DNA of 26,704 nt from Gammaproteobacteria bacterium (GTDB taxonomy: Bacteria > Pseudomonadota > Gammaproteobacteria > Steroidobacterales > UBA11654): the NCBI GenBank assembly GCA_012965065.1, contig DTSX01000090.1:1-26704 (forward strand), written 5' to 3'. Made by a program: the position numbers and the translations under genes. The notes beneath the pieces were generated by a model. It was not told the DNA's origin, searched no databases, and worked only from the letters and a program-made list of their open reading frames with translations. Of the stretch, positions 7,440-16,328 are shown one piece after another (the first letter of the stretch is position 1; each line of letters begins with the position of its first letter).

Positions 7440-8936
7440 ATGAAATTCTCAATTAGCACAACAAAGGTAACGGAAACAAAATCAAGTTGCTTAATACTCC
7501 CAGTATTTGAAGGCGGACAATTAAATCGAGCTCCAAAGTTGATTGATGCTGCCAACGGTGGGATCATATCTGACTTTCAAAAGAACGCTGATATAACGGG
7601 TAAAATAGGTCAATGTCGAATGTTACCCGTCCAAAATAAAACCTATAAAAGAATTTTACTGGTCGGCTGTGGCAAATACGAAAAATACTCTGAGAATCGG
7701 TATAAAAAAGCATTGACCTCTGCTTTGAAAAAACTGACTTCTACCAACCATAAATCTGCAACCAATTTTCTTGCAGCAGGACATAAACCCAACAAAAAAG
7801 TCGACTACCGCACTGCTCGAATTATGGCTGAAGTTTGGCATCAAATTAGTTATCAATACACAGCAACGAACTCAAAAAAAGCAAAGGAATTTAGGTTGAA
7901 TAGACTCTCTTTGGGAACCAATGGCAGAAAAAGAAATCCAGAAATGAAAAAGGGATTTGATCATGGAAATTCAATCGGTTCAGCAATCAAAAAAGTTAAG
8001 CATTTTGGCGACTTGCCTGCAAACTTTTGCACTCCTTCGTTCTTAGTTCAAGAAGCCAGAAAAATAGCATCCACACATAAAACAGTTTCTTTGAAGGTAG
8101 TTAATGAGCCAGAGATGAAGAAACTAGGCATGGGAGCTTTGCTCTCAGTAACTGCTGGCTCAATAGAACCCTCGAAATTAATAATTCTTAAATACCAAGG
8201 TGGAAAATCAAATCAGAAACCAATAGTAATTGTCGGCAAAGGTGTCACTTTTGATTCGGGTGGAATATCCATAAAACCTGGACACAAAATGGATGAAATG
8301 AAGTTCGACATGTGTGGTGGGGCTGCTGCAATAGGAATTCTCCAAGCAGTTGCAGATATTGGATTACCATTAAATGTTATCAGCATTATACCTGCCTGTG
8401 AAAACTTACCAAGTGGCAACGCAACCAAACCAGGTGATATTGTAACTTCAATGTCAGGACAAACAATTGAGGTGCTCAATACGGACGCAGAAGGCAGGCT
8501 CATTCTTGCAGATGCACTTACTTATTGCCAACGATTTAAACCAAAACTAATTATTGACATGGCAACTTTAACGGGTGCCTGTATTGTGGCACTTGGCCAT
8601 CATCTCTCTGGTTTGATGAGCAATTCAGATGACTTAGCAAAAAAATTACTGGCAGCAGGAGAAGCTGCTGGAGATGGGACATGGAGGTTACCATTGGGTA
8701 AAAAGTATATGGATCAATTAAAAAGTAATTTTGCTGACATTGGCAATATCAGTGGTGGTGGTGGTGGAGCTGGCACAGTCACTGCCGCTTGTTTTCTCCA
8801 AAAATTTGTGAACGACGTTGAATGGGCACACCTTGATATTGCAGGAGTCGCTTGGCTTGAGGGAAACAACAAGGGAGCAACAGGAAGACCGGTCGCCTTG
8901 ATATCGGAATTCCTTATTCAGGAAGCAAGCAAATAA
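7440..8936 (+). CDS. pepA: Leucyl aminopeptidase PepA (M17)
   Basis: PepA is a hexameric two-metal cytosolic aminopeptidase that removes N-terminal residues from peptides; in E. coli it also binds DNA at cer and the carAB promoter. The 498-residue protein carries VGKGVTFDSGG (265-275; metal ligands K267 and D272) and the M17 signature NTDAEGRLILADAL (347-360). A catalytic Arg lies in the latter motif. The N-terminal macro-like domain covers roughly residues 1-165 and is Lys-rich here (many KK/NKK segments). A strong ribosome binding site (AGGAAGGGG) precedes the ATG. First gene of pepA-holC-valS. Confidence 0.97.
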   Translation: MKFSISTTKVTETKSSCLILPVFEGGQLNRAPKLIDAANGGIISDFQKNADITGKIGQCRMLPVQNKTYKRILLVGCGKYEKYSENRYKKALTSALKKLTSTNHKSATNFLAAGHKPNKKVDYRTARIMAEVWHQISYQYTATNSKKAKEFRLNRLSLGTNGRKRNPEMKKGFDHGNSIGSAIKKVKHFGDLPANFCTPSFLVQEARKIASTHKTVSLKVVNEPEMKKLGMGALLSVTAGSIEPSKLIILKYQGGKSNQKPIVIVGKGVTFDSGGISIKPGHKMDEMKFDMCGGAAAIGILQAVADIGLPLNVISIIPACENLPSGNATKPGDIVTSMSGQTIEVLNTDAEGRLILADALTYCQRFKPKLIIDMATLTGACIVALGHHLSGLMSNSDDLAKKLLAAGEAAGDGTWRLPLGKKYMDQLKSNFADIGNISGGGGGAGTVTAACFLQKFVNDVEWAHLDIAGVAWLEGNNKGATGRPVALISEFLIQEASK

Positions 8937-8945
8937 CAGTTTAGG

Positions 8946-9389
8946 ATGATCGAACAAAAACCAGATGTCTTGTTTCATCATTTTCATTCCATTGGCAGCA
9001 AAAATTACTTGCTGTACGTTTGCAAATTGGTAGAAAAAGGCTTCAAACAAAAAATTCAGCCAATTTACATCCAAACAAAGAATCAGCAACAAGCAATACA
9101 ATTAGACAAACTTCTCTGGACTTTTAAACAAGATAGTTTTATTCCACACACAATCGTAGGTGCTTCTGGCTTGGATTCAACCCCTGTACAAATTGGATGG
9201 AACGAAAATCAATTTCATACAGCAGCAGCCATTGTCAATCTCAGTGAGGAAATTCCAATATCTTATCTGGAATCTAAAAAAATCCATGAAATAATTGACG
9301 ACGATGAAGTGAAAAAAAATAAAGCCAGAGAACGTTGGAAAAATTATAAATCCGAAGGGTGTCACCTGGGTGTTCACCAAATCAAGTAA
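8946..9389 (+). CDS. holC: DNA polymerase III chi subunit HolC
   Basis: Chi joins the clamp loader (through psi) to single-stranded DNA-binding protein at the replication fork. The 147-residue length and the pattern fit HolC: an early VLFHHF segment, CKLVEKGFKQ (helix followed by a strand), a mid-protein LDKLLWTF motif, FIPHTIV, and a later region around IGWNENQFH. It sits 9 bases after pepA and 15 bases before valS, the conserved gammaproteobacterial order, which adds most of the certainty because HolC sequences diverge rapidly. A bare AGG just before the ATG is the only ribosome binding signal. Confidence 0.9.
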   Translation: MIEQKPDVLFHHFHSIGSKNYLLYVCKLVEKGFKQKIQPIYIQTKNQQQAIQLDKLLWTFKQDSFIPHTIVGASGLDSTPVQIGWNENQFHTAAAIVNLSEEIPISYLESKKIHEIIDDDEVKKNKARERWKNYKSEGCHLGVHQIK

Positions 9390-9404
9390 CAAATCATAAA
9401 ACTA

Positions 9405-12170
9405 ATGGATAAAACATACAGTCCCCAATCAATTGAAACCAAAATTTATAAGGCTTGGGAAAAGAAAGGCTATTTTTCACCTGCAAACCAAGGTGAAGCC
9501 TATTGCATCATGATTCCACCGCCAAATGTTACGGGGACTCTCCATATGGGACATGCCTTTCAGGACACAATAATGGATACCTTAACGCGATATCATCGAA
9601 TGCAAGGTAAGAAAACATTATGGCAGGTAGGTACCGATCATGCAGGAATTGCAACGCAGATGGTGGTAGAAAGACAGCTGGAAAAGGATGGTTTGTCTAG
9701 ATTGGAAATGGGGCGTGAAGATTTTACTGATAAAGTGTGGCAATGGAAACGAAACTCAGGTAATACCATCTCCAATCAACTGAGGCGCATGGGAGCTTCT
9801 GTTGACTGGACACGAGAACGTTTCACCATGGATGAGGGTCTTTCTGAAGCCGTGACCGAAGTCTTTGTTCAACTGTATGAAGAAGGATTGATCTATCGAG
9901 GAAAACGACTGGTAAATTGGGACCCGGTGTTGCTCACAGCATTGTCTGATCTTGAAGTAAACTCAACAGAGGAACTTGGCAAACTTTGGCATCTAAAATA
10001 TCCAATTGCTAACTCAGACGACAGCCTGATAGTTGCAACTACTCGGCCTGAGACCATGCTTGGAGATACCGCAGTTGCTGTCAATCCCAAAGATCATCGA
10101 TACCAACATCTGATAGGCAAAGAAATAGAACTTCCACTTTGCTCGAGAAAAATCCCGATAATAGCGGATGATTATGTTGATCAAGAATTTGGAACTGGTT
10201 GTGTGAAAATTACACCTGGACATGACTTTAATGATTTTCAACTAGGTAAACGTCACAAACTTGATGTCATCAGTATATTCACAAGAGATGCAAAACTAAA
10301 TACAACTGTACCAGAAGAATTTGTTGGCTTAGATCGTTTTAAAGCAAGAGAAATTGTGATTAAGAAAATGAAATCACTTGGATTGTTACATCAAATTGAT
10401 GACTACACTTTGACCGTTCCTAGAGGGGATCGAAGCGGTGCAGTAATTGAACCATTCCTGACAAATCAATGGTTTGTGAAAATTGAACCACTGGCTCAAC
10501 CAGCAATTGATGCTGTAAAAAATGGCGACATCAAATTCGTTCCTGAAAACTGGTCTAAAACCTATTTCGATTGGATGAACAACATCCAAGACTGGTGCAT
10601 TAGTCGACAGTTATGGTGGGGACATCGCATTCCTGCTTGGTACGATTTAGATAAAAATGTTTACGTTGCAAAATCTGAAGAAGAAGCCCGAAAAAAATAC
10701 CAACTTGAACCTAACATTAAATTAAAACAAGATGACGATGTTCTCGATACATGGTTCTCCTCTGCGTTGTGGCCATTCTCAACACTTGGGTGGCCAAATA
10801 AAACCAATGCATTAAAAACTTTCTATCCAACCACTGTTTTGGTAACAGGCTTTGATATTATTTTTTTCTGGGTCGCTCGAATGATTATGATGGGACTGAA
10901 ATTTATCGGTCGTGTTCCATTTCAGGAAGTGTATATTCATGGACTGGTACGTGATAAGAAAGGTCAAAAAATGTCTAAGTCCAAGGGCAACATTCTTGAT
11001 CCAATCGATTTAGTTGATGGTATTGATTTAAATTCATTAATCAAGAAGCGTACGGATGGATTGATGCAGCCCCAACTAGCGCCCATGATAACTAGTGAAA
11101 CAAAAAAAGAGTTTCCATCCGGTATCCCAGAATTTGGCACAGATGCATTACGCTTTACTTTTGCAGCTCTGGCAACAACAGGTAGAGATATCCGCTTTGA
11201 TTTGAACCGGATTGAGGGGTATAGAAACTTCTGTAACAAACTATGGAATGCAGCTCGATTCATAATCATGAACACTGAAGGGGTAAAGTTACTTGAAAAA
11301 GATCCTAATCAAGCGGATATGTCCTTAGCTGACATCTGGATTCAAGGGAAACTCCACTCGCTTATTAAATCCGTTGAAAATAATATTGCTAATTATCGAA
11401 TCGATTTAATTGCTAGTTCACTCTACAACTTTGTTTGGCATGACTACTGTAATTGGTATTTGGAATTATCAAAATCGATTCTCAAGGAGGGTAATCAAAT
11501 TAGGCTTGAACAAAAACATGCCACTCAGCTAAACCTCCTAAGTACCTTAGATGCAACATTAAAGTGTCTCCACCCGATCATTCCATTTATTACTGAAGAG
11601 CTTTGGCAAAAAATCAATAACGACCCAACAAAATCCAGCATCATGGTAGAAAATTATCCCGTATCAAAAGATTTTATGGTTAATCAACCTGTTCTTGATC
11701 AGATGGATTGGTTAATTGCTTTCGTTGTCAGTGTTCGCCAAATCCGATCAGAAATGAGTATCCCACCCAAAAAAATAATACCTGTTCTGCTTAAAGATGC
11801 CTCATCTGGTGATATTGAAAAATTGAAAGAGACAAATCAATACATCCAAGACTTAGCTTTCACAGAAAGAGTCACTGTGTTGGACGATCGGAAAACAATA
11901 CCGATATCGGCTACAGCACTGCTTGGGGGAACGAAAATTCTCATCCCACTTGAAGGGCTAATTGATATCAAATCTGAACAGAGTCGATTAGAGAGAAAGC
12001 TGACAAAGATCGAAAAAGATCTTAAATCAACTGAACAGCAGTTAGCCAATCAAAATTTTCTGTCCAATGCCCCTAAAGACATTGTTGAACAGCTGGAATC
12101 TAGACGTGAAAACTTAATTAGGGACAAACAAAAAATTGCAGAACAAATCAAAATGCTTTCATCGAGTTAG
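9405..12170 (+). CDS. valS: Valine-tRNA ligase ValS
   Basis: Class Ia synthetase charging tRNA-Val. The 921-residue protein has the HIGH-type motif HMGH (47-50) preceded by PPPNVTGTL, the CP1 editing domain (roughly 190-330, including TTRPETMLGDTAV, the site that hydrolyses Thr-tRNA-Val), the tryptophan-rich DWCISRQLWWGHRIPAW segment, and KMSKS (522-526). It ends with the valine-enzyme coiled-coil arm (about 853-921, many Lys, Glu and Leu). Slightly shorter than E. coli ValS (951) but complete. No clear Shine-Dalgarno; translation probably follows holC. Its last 12 bases overlap the convergent transporter gene. Confidence 0.97.
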   Translation: MDKTYSPQSIETKIYKAWEKKGYFSPANQGEAYCIMIPPPNVTGTLHMGHAFQDTIMDTLTRYHRMQGKKTLWQVGTDHAGIATQMVVERQLEKDGLSRLEMGREDFTDKVWQWKRNSGNTISNQLRRMGASVDWTRERFTMDEGLSEAVTEVFVQLYEEGLIYRGKRLVNWDPVLLTALSDLEVNSTEELGKLWHLKYPIANSDDSLIVATTRPETMLGDTAVAVNPKDHRYQHLIGKEIELPLCSRKIPIIADDYVDQEFGTGCVKITPGHDFNDFQLGKRHKLDVISIFTRDAKLNTTVPEEFVGLDRFKAREIVIKKMKSLGLLHQIDDYTLTVPRGDRSGAVIEPFLTNQWFVKIEPLAQPAIDAVKNGDIKFVPENWSKTYFDWMNNIQDWCISRQLWWGHRIPAWYDLDKNVYVAKSEEEARKKYQLEPNIKLKQDDDVLDTWFSSALWPFSTLGWPNKTNALKTFYPTTVLVTGFDIIFFWVARMIMMGLKFIGRVPFQEVYIHGLVRDKKGQKMSKSKGNILDPIDLVDGIDLNSLIKKRTDGLMQPQLAPMITSETKKEFPSGIPEFGTDALRFTFAALATTGRDIRFDLNRIEGYRNFCNKLWNAARFIIMNTEGVKLLEKDPNQADMSLADIWIQGKLHSLIKSVENNIANYRIDLIASSLYNFVWHDYCNWYLELSKSILKEGNQIRLEQKHATQLNLLSTLDATLKCLHPIIPFITEELWQKINNDPTKSSIMVENYPVSKDFMVNQPVLDQMDWLIAFVVSVRQIRSEMSIPPKKIIPVLLKDASSGDIEKLKETNQYIQDLAFTERVTVLDDRKTIPISATALLGGTKILIPLEGLIDIKSEQSRLERKLTKIEKDLKSTEQQLANQNFLSNAPKDIVEQLESRRENLIRDKQKIAEQIKMLSSS

Positions 12171-13418
12171 CTCTTTATCTGGAACCATCCAAAGAAGTAC
12201 CAATCCAGGGACAAAAAGAAATAACAAACTAAGTATTCCATATCTGGGATTGCCAAAGAATAAAGCAACCCAAGAAACTAAAACGGGACCTAAGAATACA
12301 GCTGATTTGCCTACTAGATTATAAAAGCCGAAAAATTGAGCTTCTTTATTCATAGGTATTATATTACTGAAGAAAGATCTACTTATGGCCTGAATACCCC
12401 CTTGGACAAGACCAACTGTTCCAGCCAAGATATAAAATTCTAAAGCTGTACTCATATAATAAGCATAAAAAGTAACTAGTATGTAAATGGAAATACCAAT
12501 TGTGAGGATCTTTTTGAAACCGATCTTATCCGCATAAATTCCAAAAACTAAGGTGGCAGGAAATCCAACAAATTGAGTAAGTAGTAAAGCTGTAATCATT
12601 GAGGAAGCATCCAATCCTATGTCTGATCCATAGGCAATTGCCATTCTAACTATCGTATCTACCCCATCTATATAAAGCCAATAAGCAATAAGGAATATGG
12701 CGACTCTTTTGTGCTTTTTTATTTCTCTTAAAGTTGAGGCCACAGCTTTAAATGCTTCAGTAATATTTTCGAAGAGGCCTTTGGAGATTTCTGTATTACT
12801 TTTTTCTTCAACACTCATAAAAAGAGGTAAAGAAAAAACTGCCCACCAAATAGCCACAGAAAGAAAAGACCATAGGATAGCTTCACTCTGTGAAGACAAT
12901 CCAAACCAAGCAGGGTTCAAATACATTAAAACATTAACTACGAACAATAACCCTCCTCCTAGGTAACCCATAGAAAATCCTAAAGAAGAAACCTTATGTC
13001 TTTGCTCTTGCTTAGAAACTGAGACAATTAGAGAGTCATAAAAAATATTTCCCCCAGAAAATCCAACAACAGCTAGGGCATAAAGGGATGCGGCAATAAC
13101 CCAATCTCCTTGTGGAATGAAATAAAGATAACCTGTGCTTAAAACACCTAAAAGAGCAAAAAAGGCTAGAAATTTTTTCTTAAGCTTTCCTAGATCTGAA
13201 TAGGCTCCAAGTATAGGAGCTGATAACATTATAAATAGTCCTGCAAGTGAGTTTGTAGTTCCTATAACTGCCGTACTTTCAGCTGGAGAAAGATCTGCTG
13301 CCCAAAAAGACTTAAAGAAAAGCGGAAAAAATCCTGCCATGACAGTAGTAGCAAAAGCAGAATTTGCCCAATCATATAAAGCCCAGGAAATAACTTTTTT
13401 GCGTTTTAGATAGTGCAT
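12159..13418 (-). CDS. MFS transporter, UMF1 (Atg22-like) family
   Basis: A 419-residue inner-membrane protein with about twelve hydrophobic spans. The N-terminal WALYDWANSAFATTV (12-26) is the hallmark of the UMF1 family, the bacterial relatives of the yeast vacuolar amino-acid effluxer Atg22. Further typical segments are APILGAYSDLGKLKKK (62-77, the MFS loop 2-3 motif) and GNIFYDSLIV (about 122-131). The bacterial substrate is unknown; small-molecule efflux is inferred from the family. It is last in a minus-strand run pssA-UDG-UMF1, its ATG overlapping the UDG stop by one base (TAATG), and it overlaps the end of convergent valS. Confidence 0.88.
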   Translation of the reverse strand: MHYLKRKKVISWALYDWANSAFATTVMAGFFPLFFKSFWAADLSPAESTAVIGTTNSLAGLFIMLSAPILGAYSDLGKLKKKFLAFFALLGVLSTGYLYFIPQGDWVIAASLYALAVVGFSGGNIFYDSLIVSVSKQEQRHKVSSLGFSMGYLGGGLLFVVNVLMYLNPAWFGLSSQSEAILWSFLSVAIWWAVFSLPLFMSVEEKSNTEISKGLFENITEAFKAVASTLREIKKHKRVAIFLIAYWLYIDGVDTIVRMAIAYGSDIGLDASSMITALLLTQFVGFPATLVFGIYADKIGFKKILTIGISIYILVTFYAYYMSTALEFYILAGTVGLVQGGIQAISRSFFSNIIPMNKEAQFFGFYNLVGKSAVFLGPVLVSWVALFFGNPRYGILSLLFLFVPGLVLLWMVPDKELTR

Positions 13419-14065
13419 TAAAACTTAGAAATAGCTTGCTTAGCTAAAGTTAAATCTTCCCACGCTTTAAATTTCTGAGAAGGACTCCTCAATAGGTAAG
13501 CAGGGTGGTAAATCACAACCAAAGGAGTTTTTTTAGCTCCAAAACTATGTATCCGTCCTCTAAGCTGGCTCATGGTTTTATCTGTTTGAAGTAGATTTTG
13601 TGCTGCTACCCTACCAACTGCGATAATGATCATTGGGTTAATGTGTTGAATTTGCCTTTCTAAATAAGGTAAACATTGAGCAACTTCAGAAGCCAATGGG
13701 TCGCGATTTTGTGGGGGTCTGCATTTCAATATATTGGCAATAAATATTTTTTCTCTGCTCAACCCAATAGAAAAAACCATCTCATTCAATAAACCCCCTG
13801 CTCTACCCACAAAAGGTTCACCCTGAAGGTCTTCGTCCATGCCCGGGGCTTCACCAATAAACAACCAATCCGCCTTGGAATCACCGACTCCAAATACAGT
13901 TTGGGTCCGGGTTTTATGCAAAGAACACAGTTCGCATGATTTAACTTCATTTTGTAAAGTCACCCATGAATCTTTGGATTTATCGTTTAATGGGGGTTTT
14001 TTCTGCAGACGAAGTCGCCAAACATCAACTCCGATGAGTTGGAGAATCTTATTTCGATCAAACAC
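13418..14065 (-). CDS. Uracil-DNA glycosylase, family 4 (Fe-S)
   Basis: Removes uracil from DNA to start base-excision repair. This 215-residue protein has the family-4 motif A GEAPGMDEDLQGEPFVGRAG (71-90), motif B HPAYLLR (187-193), and four cysteines C44-x2-C47 and C115-x15-C131, the pattern that binds the [4Fe-4S] cluster in family-4 enzymes. The first 35 residues are a variable, basic tail. It lies between pssA (9-base gap) and the UMF1 transporter (one-base overlap). It works alongside dcd in the window, which controls dUTP formation. No ung (family 1) gene is seen here. Confidence 0.94.
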   Translation of the reverse strand: MFDRNKILQLIGVDVWRLRLQKKPPLNDKSKDSWVTLQNEVKSCELCSLHKTRTQTVFGVGDSKADWLFIGEAPGMDEDLQGEPFVGRAGGLLNEMVFSIGLSREKIFIANILKCRPPQNRDPLASEVAQCLPYLERQIQHINPMIIIAVGRVAAQNLLQTDKTMSQLRGRIHSFGAKKTPLVVIYHPAYLLRSPSQKFKAWEDLTLAKQAISKF

Positions 14066-14074
14066 TAAAACCTC

Positions 14075-14872
14075 TTAGTCAGATCTATTGGATTGAAATG
14101 ATGACAGTTGTTTTTTGATGGTTTTTAGAATCGATCCAAGCAACAAACTGATTGGACCAGAAAAAAGATAGGATATAGCCATTACTGAAAGAACCAAAGG
14201 AGGTTCCAACAAAATTAAAATAAAGATTAATGGAATCATAACGGTTTTTGCAAAAGGTATACGCCGTGCAGATTGAGCATCTTTAAAACTATAATAAGGC
14301 ACCTTGGAGACCATCATGGCAGCTGAAACGATGATGGAAAAAATTAGGACTGCAAAGCTCACGATTGGAGTCAATAACAACAGCTCACATTGCCAAACAA
14401 CCACAGAAACCAAAGTTGCCGCCGCAGGAGAAGGTAAGCCACTAAAATAAGGGTTGTACTTCAAATGAAGTTGATTGTTGAATCGTGCTAACCTCAAGGC
14501 GGTGGCAGCAATATAGAAAAACGATACCAACCAAGCAGTTTTCTCCCAAAGTAAAATAGAATTTAATAGGTGATTGTTCCCCCATAAATAAAACAGTAAT
14601 GCGGGGGCAACACCAAAAGAAACTAAATCTGACAAGCTGTCATAATCTTTACCGAAATCTGAAACCGCATTTGTGACCCTAGCAATCTTTCCATCCATGC
14701 CATCCAGAAAAACAGCAACAAAAATTGAAATTGCAGCGATACTGTAATTGCCATCGATAGCATTAATTATTGAGAAACACCCTGCAAATAAATTAGCGGT
14801 AGTAAACAGGTTCGGTAGGAAATAAATTCCTTGCTTTAGTTTTTTAAGTTCCTGATTTCTTTTATTCTTCAT
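14075..14872 (-). CDS. pssA: CDP-diacylglycerol-serine O-phosphatidyltransferase PssA
   Basis: Transfers phosphatidate from CDP-diacylglycerol to serine, giving phosphatidylserine, the precursor of phosphatidylethanolamine. The 265-residue multi-span membrane protein contains the CDP-alcohol phosphatidyltransferase motif with all key residues: D57, D60, G61, A64, R65, G74, D78, D82. The N-terminal YFLPNLFTTANLFAGCFSI and a following ALRLARFN are typical of the membrane-integral (Bacillus-type) PssA, not the peripheral phospholipase D-type enzyme of E. coli. First gene of the minus-strand run pssA-UDG-UMF1, divergent from proS. psd is not in the window. Confidence 0.92.
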   Translation of the reverse strand: MKNKRNQELKKLKQGIYFLPNLFTTANLFAGCFSIINAIDGNYSIAAISIFVAVFLDGMDGKIARVTNAVSDFGKDYDSLSDLVSFGVAPALLFYLWGNNHLLNSILLWEKTAWLVSFFYIAATALRLARFNNQLHLKYNPYFSGLPSPAAATLVSVVVWQCELLLLTPIVSFAVLIFSIIVSAAMMVSKVPYYSFKDAQSARRIPFAKTVMIPLIFILILLEPPLVLSVMAISYLFSGPISLLLGSILKTIKKQLSSFQSNRSD

Positions 14873-14969
14873 TGCTCAAAGTGATTCTATGTTTATCATG
14901 ATTGGAAAAAGAACCATTATAGTGAATCAAGGCTTATCTTGGAAATCAGTTGGGATGCTCATTTTGCAA

Positions 14970-14989
14970 CTGTTCTTTTGATTGAACAG
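14970..14989. promoter_or_regulatory. Inverted repeat over the candidate proS -35 box
   Basis: CTGTTC (14970-14975) and GAACAG (14984-14989) form a perfect six-base inverted repeat with an 8-base spacer. The spacer holds TTGATT (14978-14983), which with TATTTA (15002-15007, 18-base spacing) could be a proS promoter. An operator-like layout, but the regulator is unknown and the spacing does not fit LexA (CTGT-N8-ACAG). Confidence 0.35.
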
Positions 14990-15072
14990 AAAAAAACTAT
15001 CTATTTATTCGTTATCAAAGGTTAAAATAGAATAAAAATAAGGCATCAAAGTGAACCATTAGGCGATTATCC

Positions 15073-16320
15073 ATGCAATTATCAAAATACCCTTTAATAA
15101 CTTATAAAGAAACGCCCGTAGATGCTGAATTAACTTCACACCAATTAATGTTACGAGCTGGTTTGATCAAAAAATTAGCCTCTGGGCTATTCTCTTGGAT
15201 GCCTATAGGACTGAAAGTCCTTCGAAAAATTGAACATATCGTTAGAGAAGAAATGGATCGTTCAGGGGCCTATGAAGTTTCAATGCCGGCGATACAACCC
15301 GCTGATTTATGGCAGGAGACTGGACGGTGGGAGGCATACGGCGATCTTTTATTAAAAATGGAAGACAGACAGGGGCGTTCGTTTTGCTTTGGACCAACTC
15401 ATGAAGAAGTGATTACAGATATTGTCAGGAATGAATTAAAAACATATCGTCAAATGCCCGTAAATTTTTACCAGATACAAACAAAATTTAGAGATGAAAT
15501 AAGACCAAGATTTGGCGTGATGAGGGCCAGGGAATTCCTGATGAAAGATGCGTATTCATTTCATCTGGATCAACCATCACTTGATCTGGAATATGAGAAT
15601 ATGGGAGCAACCTACAACACCATTTTCACTAGACTTGGATTAGATTTTAGAAAAGTGCGGGCAGACAGCGGTGAAATAGGTGGTTCTGTATCACATGAAT
15701 ATCACGTTCTTGCCGACTCAGGCGAAGATGAGATTGGATATTGTGATGAAGAAGATTATGCAGCTAACGTAGAAATGATTGAAGGAAATACTGCACCAAA
15801 TGGTGGCAAACTCTCCTTTACCAGAGGCATTGAAGTTGGCCATATTTTTCAATTGGGAGACAAATACAGCAAAAGTATGAATTGCACTGTCCTGAATGAT
15901 AAAGGAGACTCAATTTACCCCTTAATGGGTTGTTATGGAATAGGTATTTCAAGGATCATGGCTTCCTCTATAGAACAAAATCATGATGAATCCGGTATTA
16001 TTTGGCCGGAACCCCTTGCTCCTTTTCAGATCATAATTGTTGCACTAAATAAAAATACTGAAGATACAACCTTGACAAAATCTCGTAAAATTTATCACCA
16101 GCTAAAGGAATCTGGTTATGAAGTTTTACTTGATGATCGCAATGAGCGGGCTGGTGTTAAATTCGCTGACGCCGATCTGTTGGGTATACCCAAACGATTG
16201 ATCGTGAGTGAAAGAGGTCTTGATAATCAAACCATTGAACTGAATTTCAGAGATGGAAAAAACAAAATTGATGTCCCCTTCGAACAGCTGGTTGATTATT
16301 TGGAAAAATTAGACGTTTAG
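15073..16320 (+). CDS. proS: Proline-tRNA ligase ProS lacking the INS editing domain
   Basis: Class IIa synthetase charging tRNA-Pro. The core matches bacterial-type ProRS: motif 2 with FRDEIRPRFGVMRAREFLMKDAYSF (139-163; shown by its key residues R143, R151, E153, K158), TIR-type segment GPTHEEV (107-113), motif 3 GCYGIGISR (286-294), and a C-terminal anticodon-binding domain (about 315-415). At 415 residues it is about 160 shorter than the E. coli enzyme (572). The missing part is exactly the INS editing domain: DYAANVEMIEG (228-238) runs within ten residues into RGIEVGHIFQLG (251-262), where E. coli has roughly 180 residues between. INS hydrolyses Ala-tRNA-Pro, so cis editing should be absent. 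A short AGGCG precedes the ATG. Confidence 0.97.
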   Translation: MQLSKYPLITYKETPVDAELTSHQLMLRAGLIKKLASGLFSWMPIGLKVLRKIEHIVREEMDRSGAYEVSMPAIQPADLWQETGRWEAYGDLLLKMEDRQGRSFCFGPTHEEVITDIVRNELKTYRQMPVNFYQIQTKFRDEIRPRFGVMRAREFLMKDAYSFHLDQPSLDLEYENMGATYNTIFTRLGLDFRKVRADSGEIGGSVSHEYHVLADSGEDEIGYCDEEDYAANVEMIEGNTAPNGGKLSFTRGIEVGHIFQLGDKYSKSMNCTVLNDKGDSIYPLMGCYGIGISRIMASSIEQNHDESGIIWPEPLAPFQIIIVALNKNTEDTTLTKSRKIYHQLKESGYEVLLDDRNERAGVKFADADLLGIPKRLIVSERGLDNQTIELNFRDGKNKIDVPFEQLVDYLEKLDV

Positions 16321-16328
16321 ACTTTAAT

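Noticed and set aside
14970..14989. LexA box in the proS upstream region
   Set aside because: CTGT and ACAG are separated by 12 bases, not the 8 of the gammaproteobacterial SOS box.
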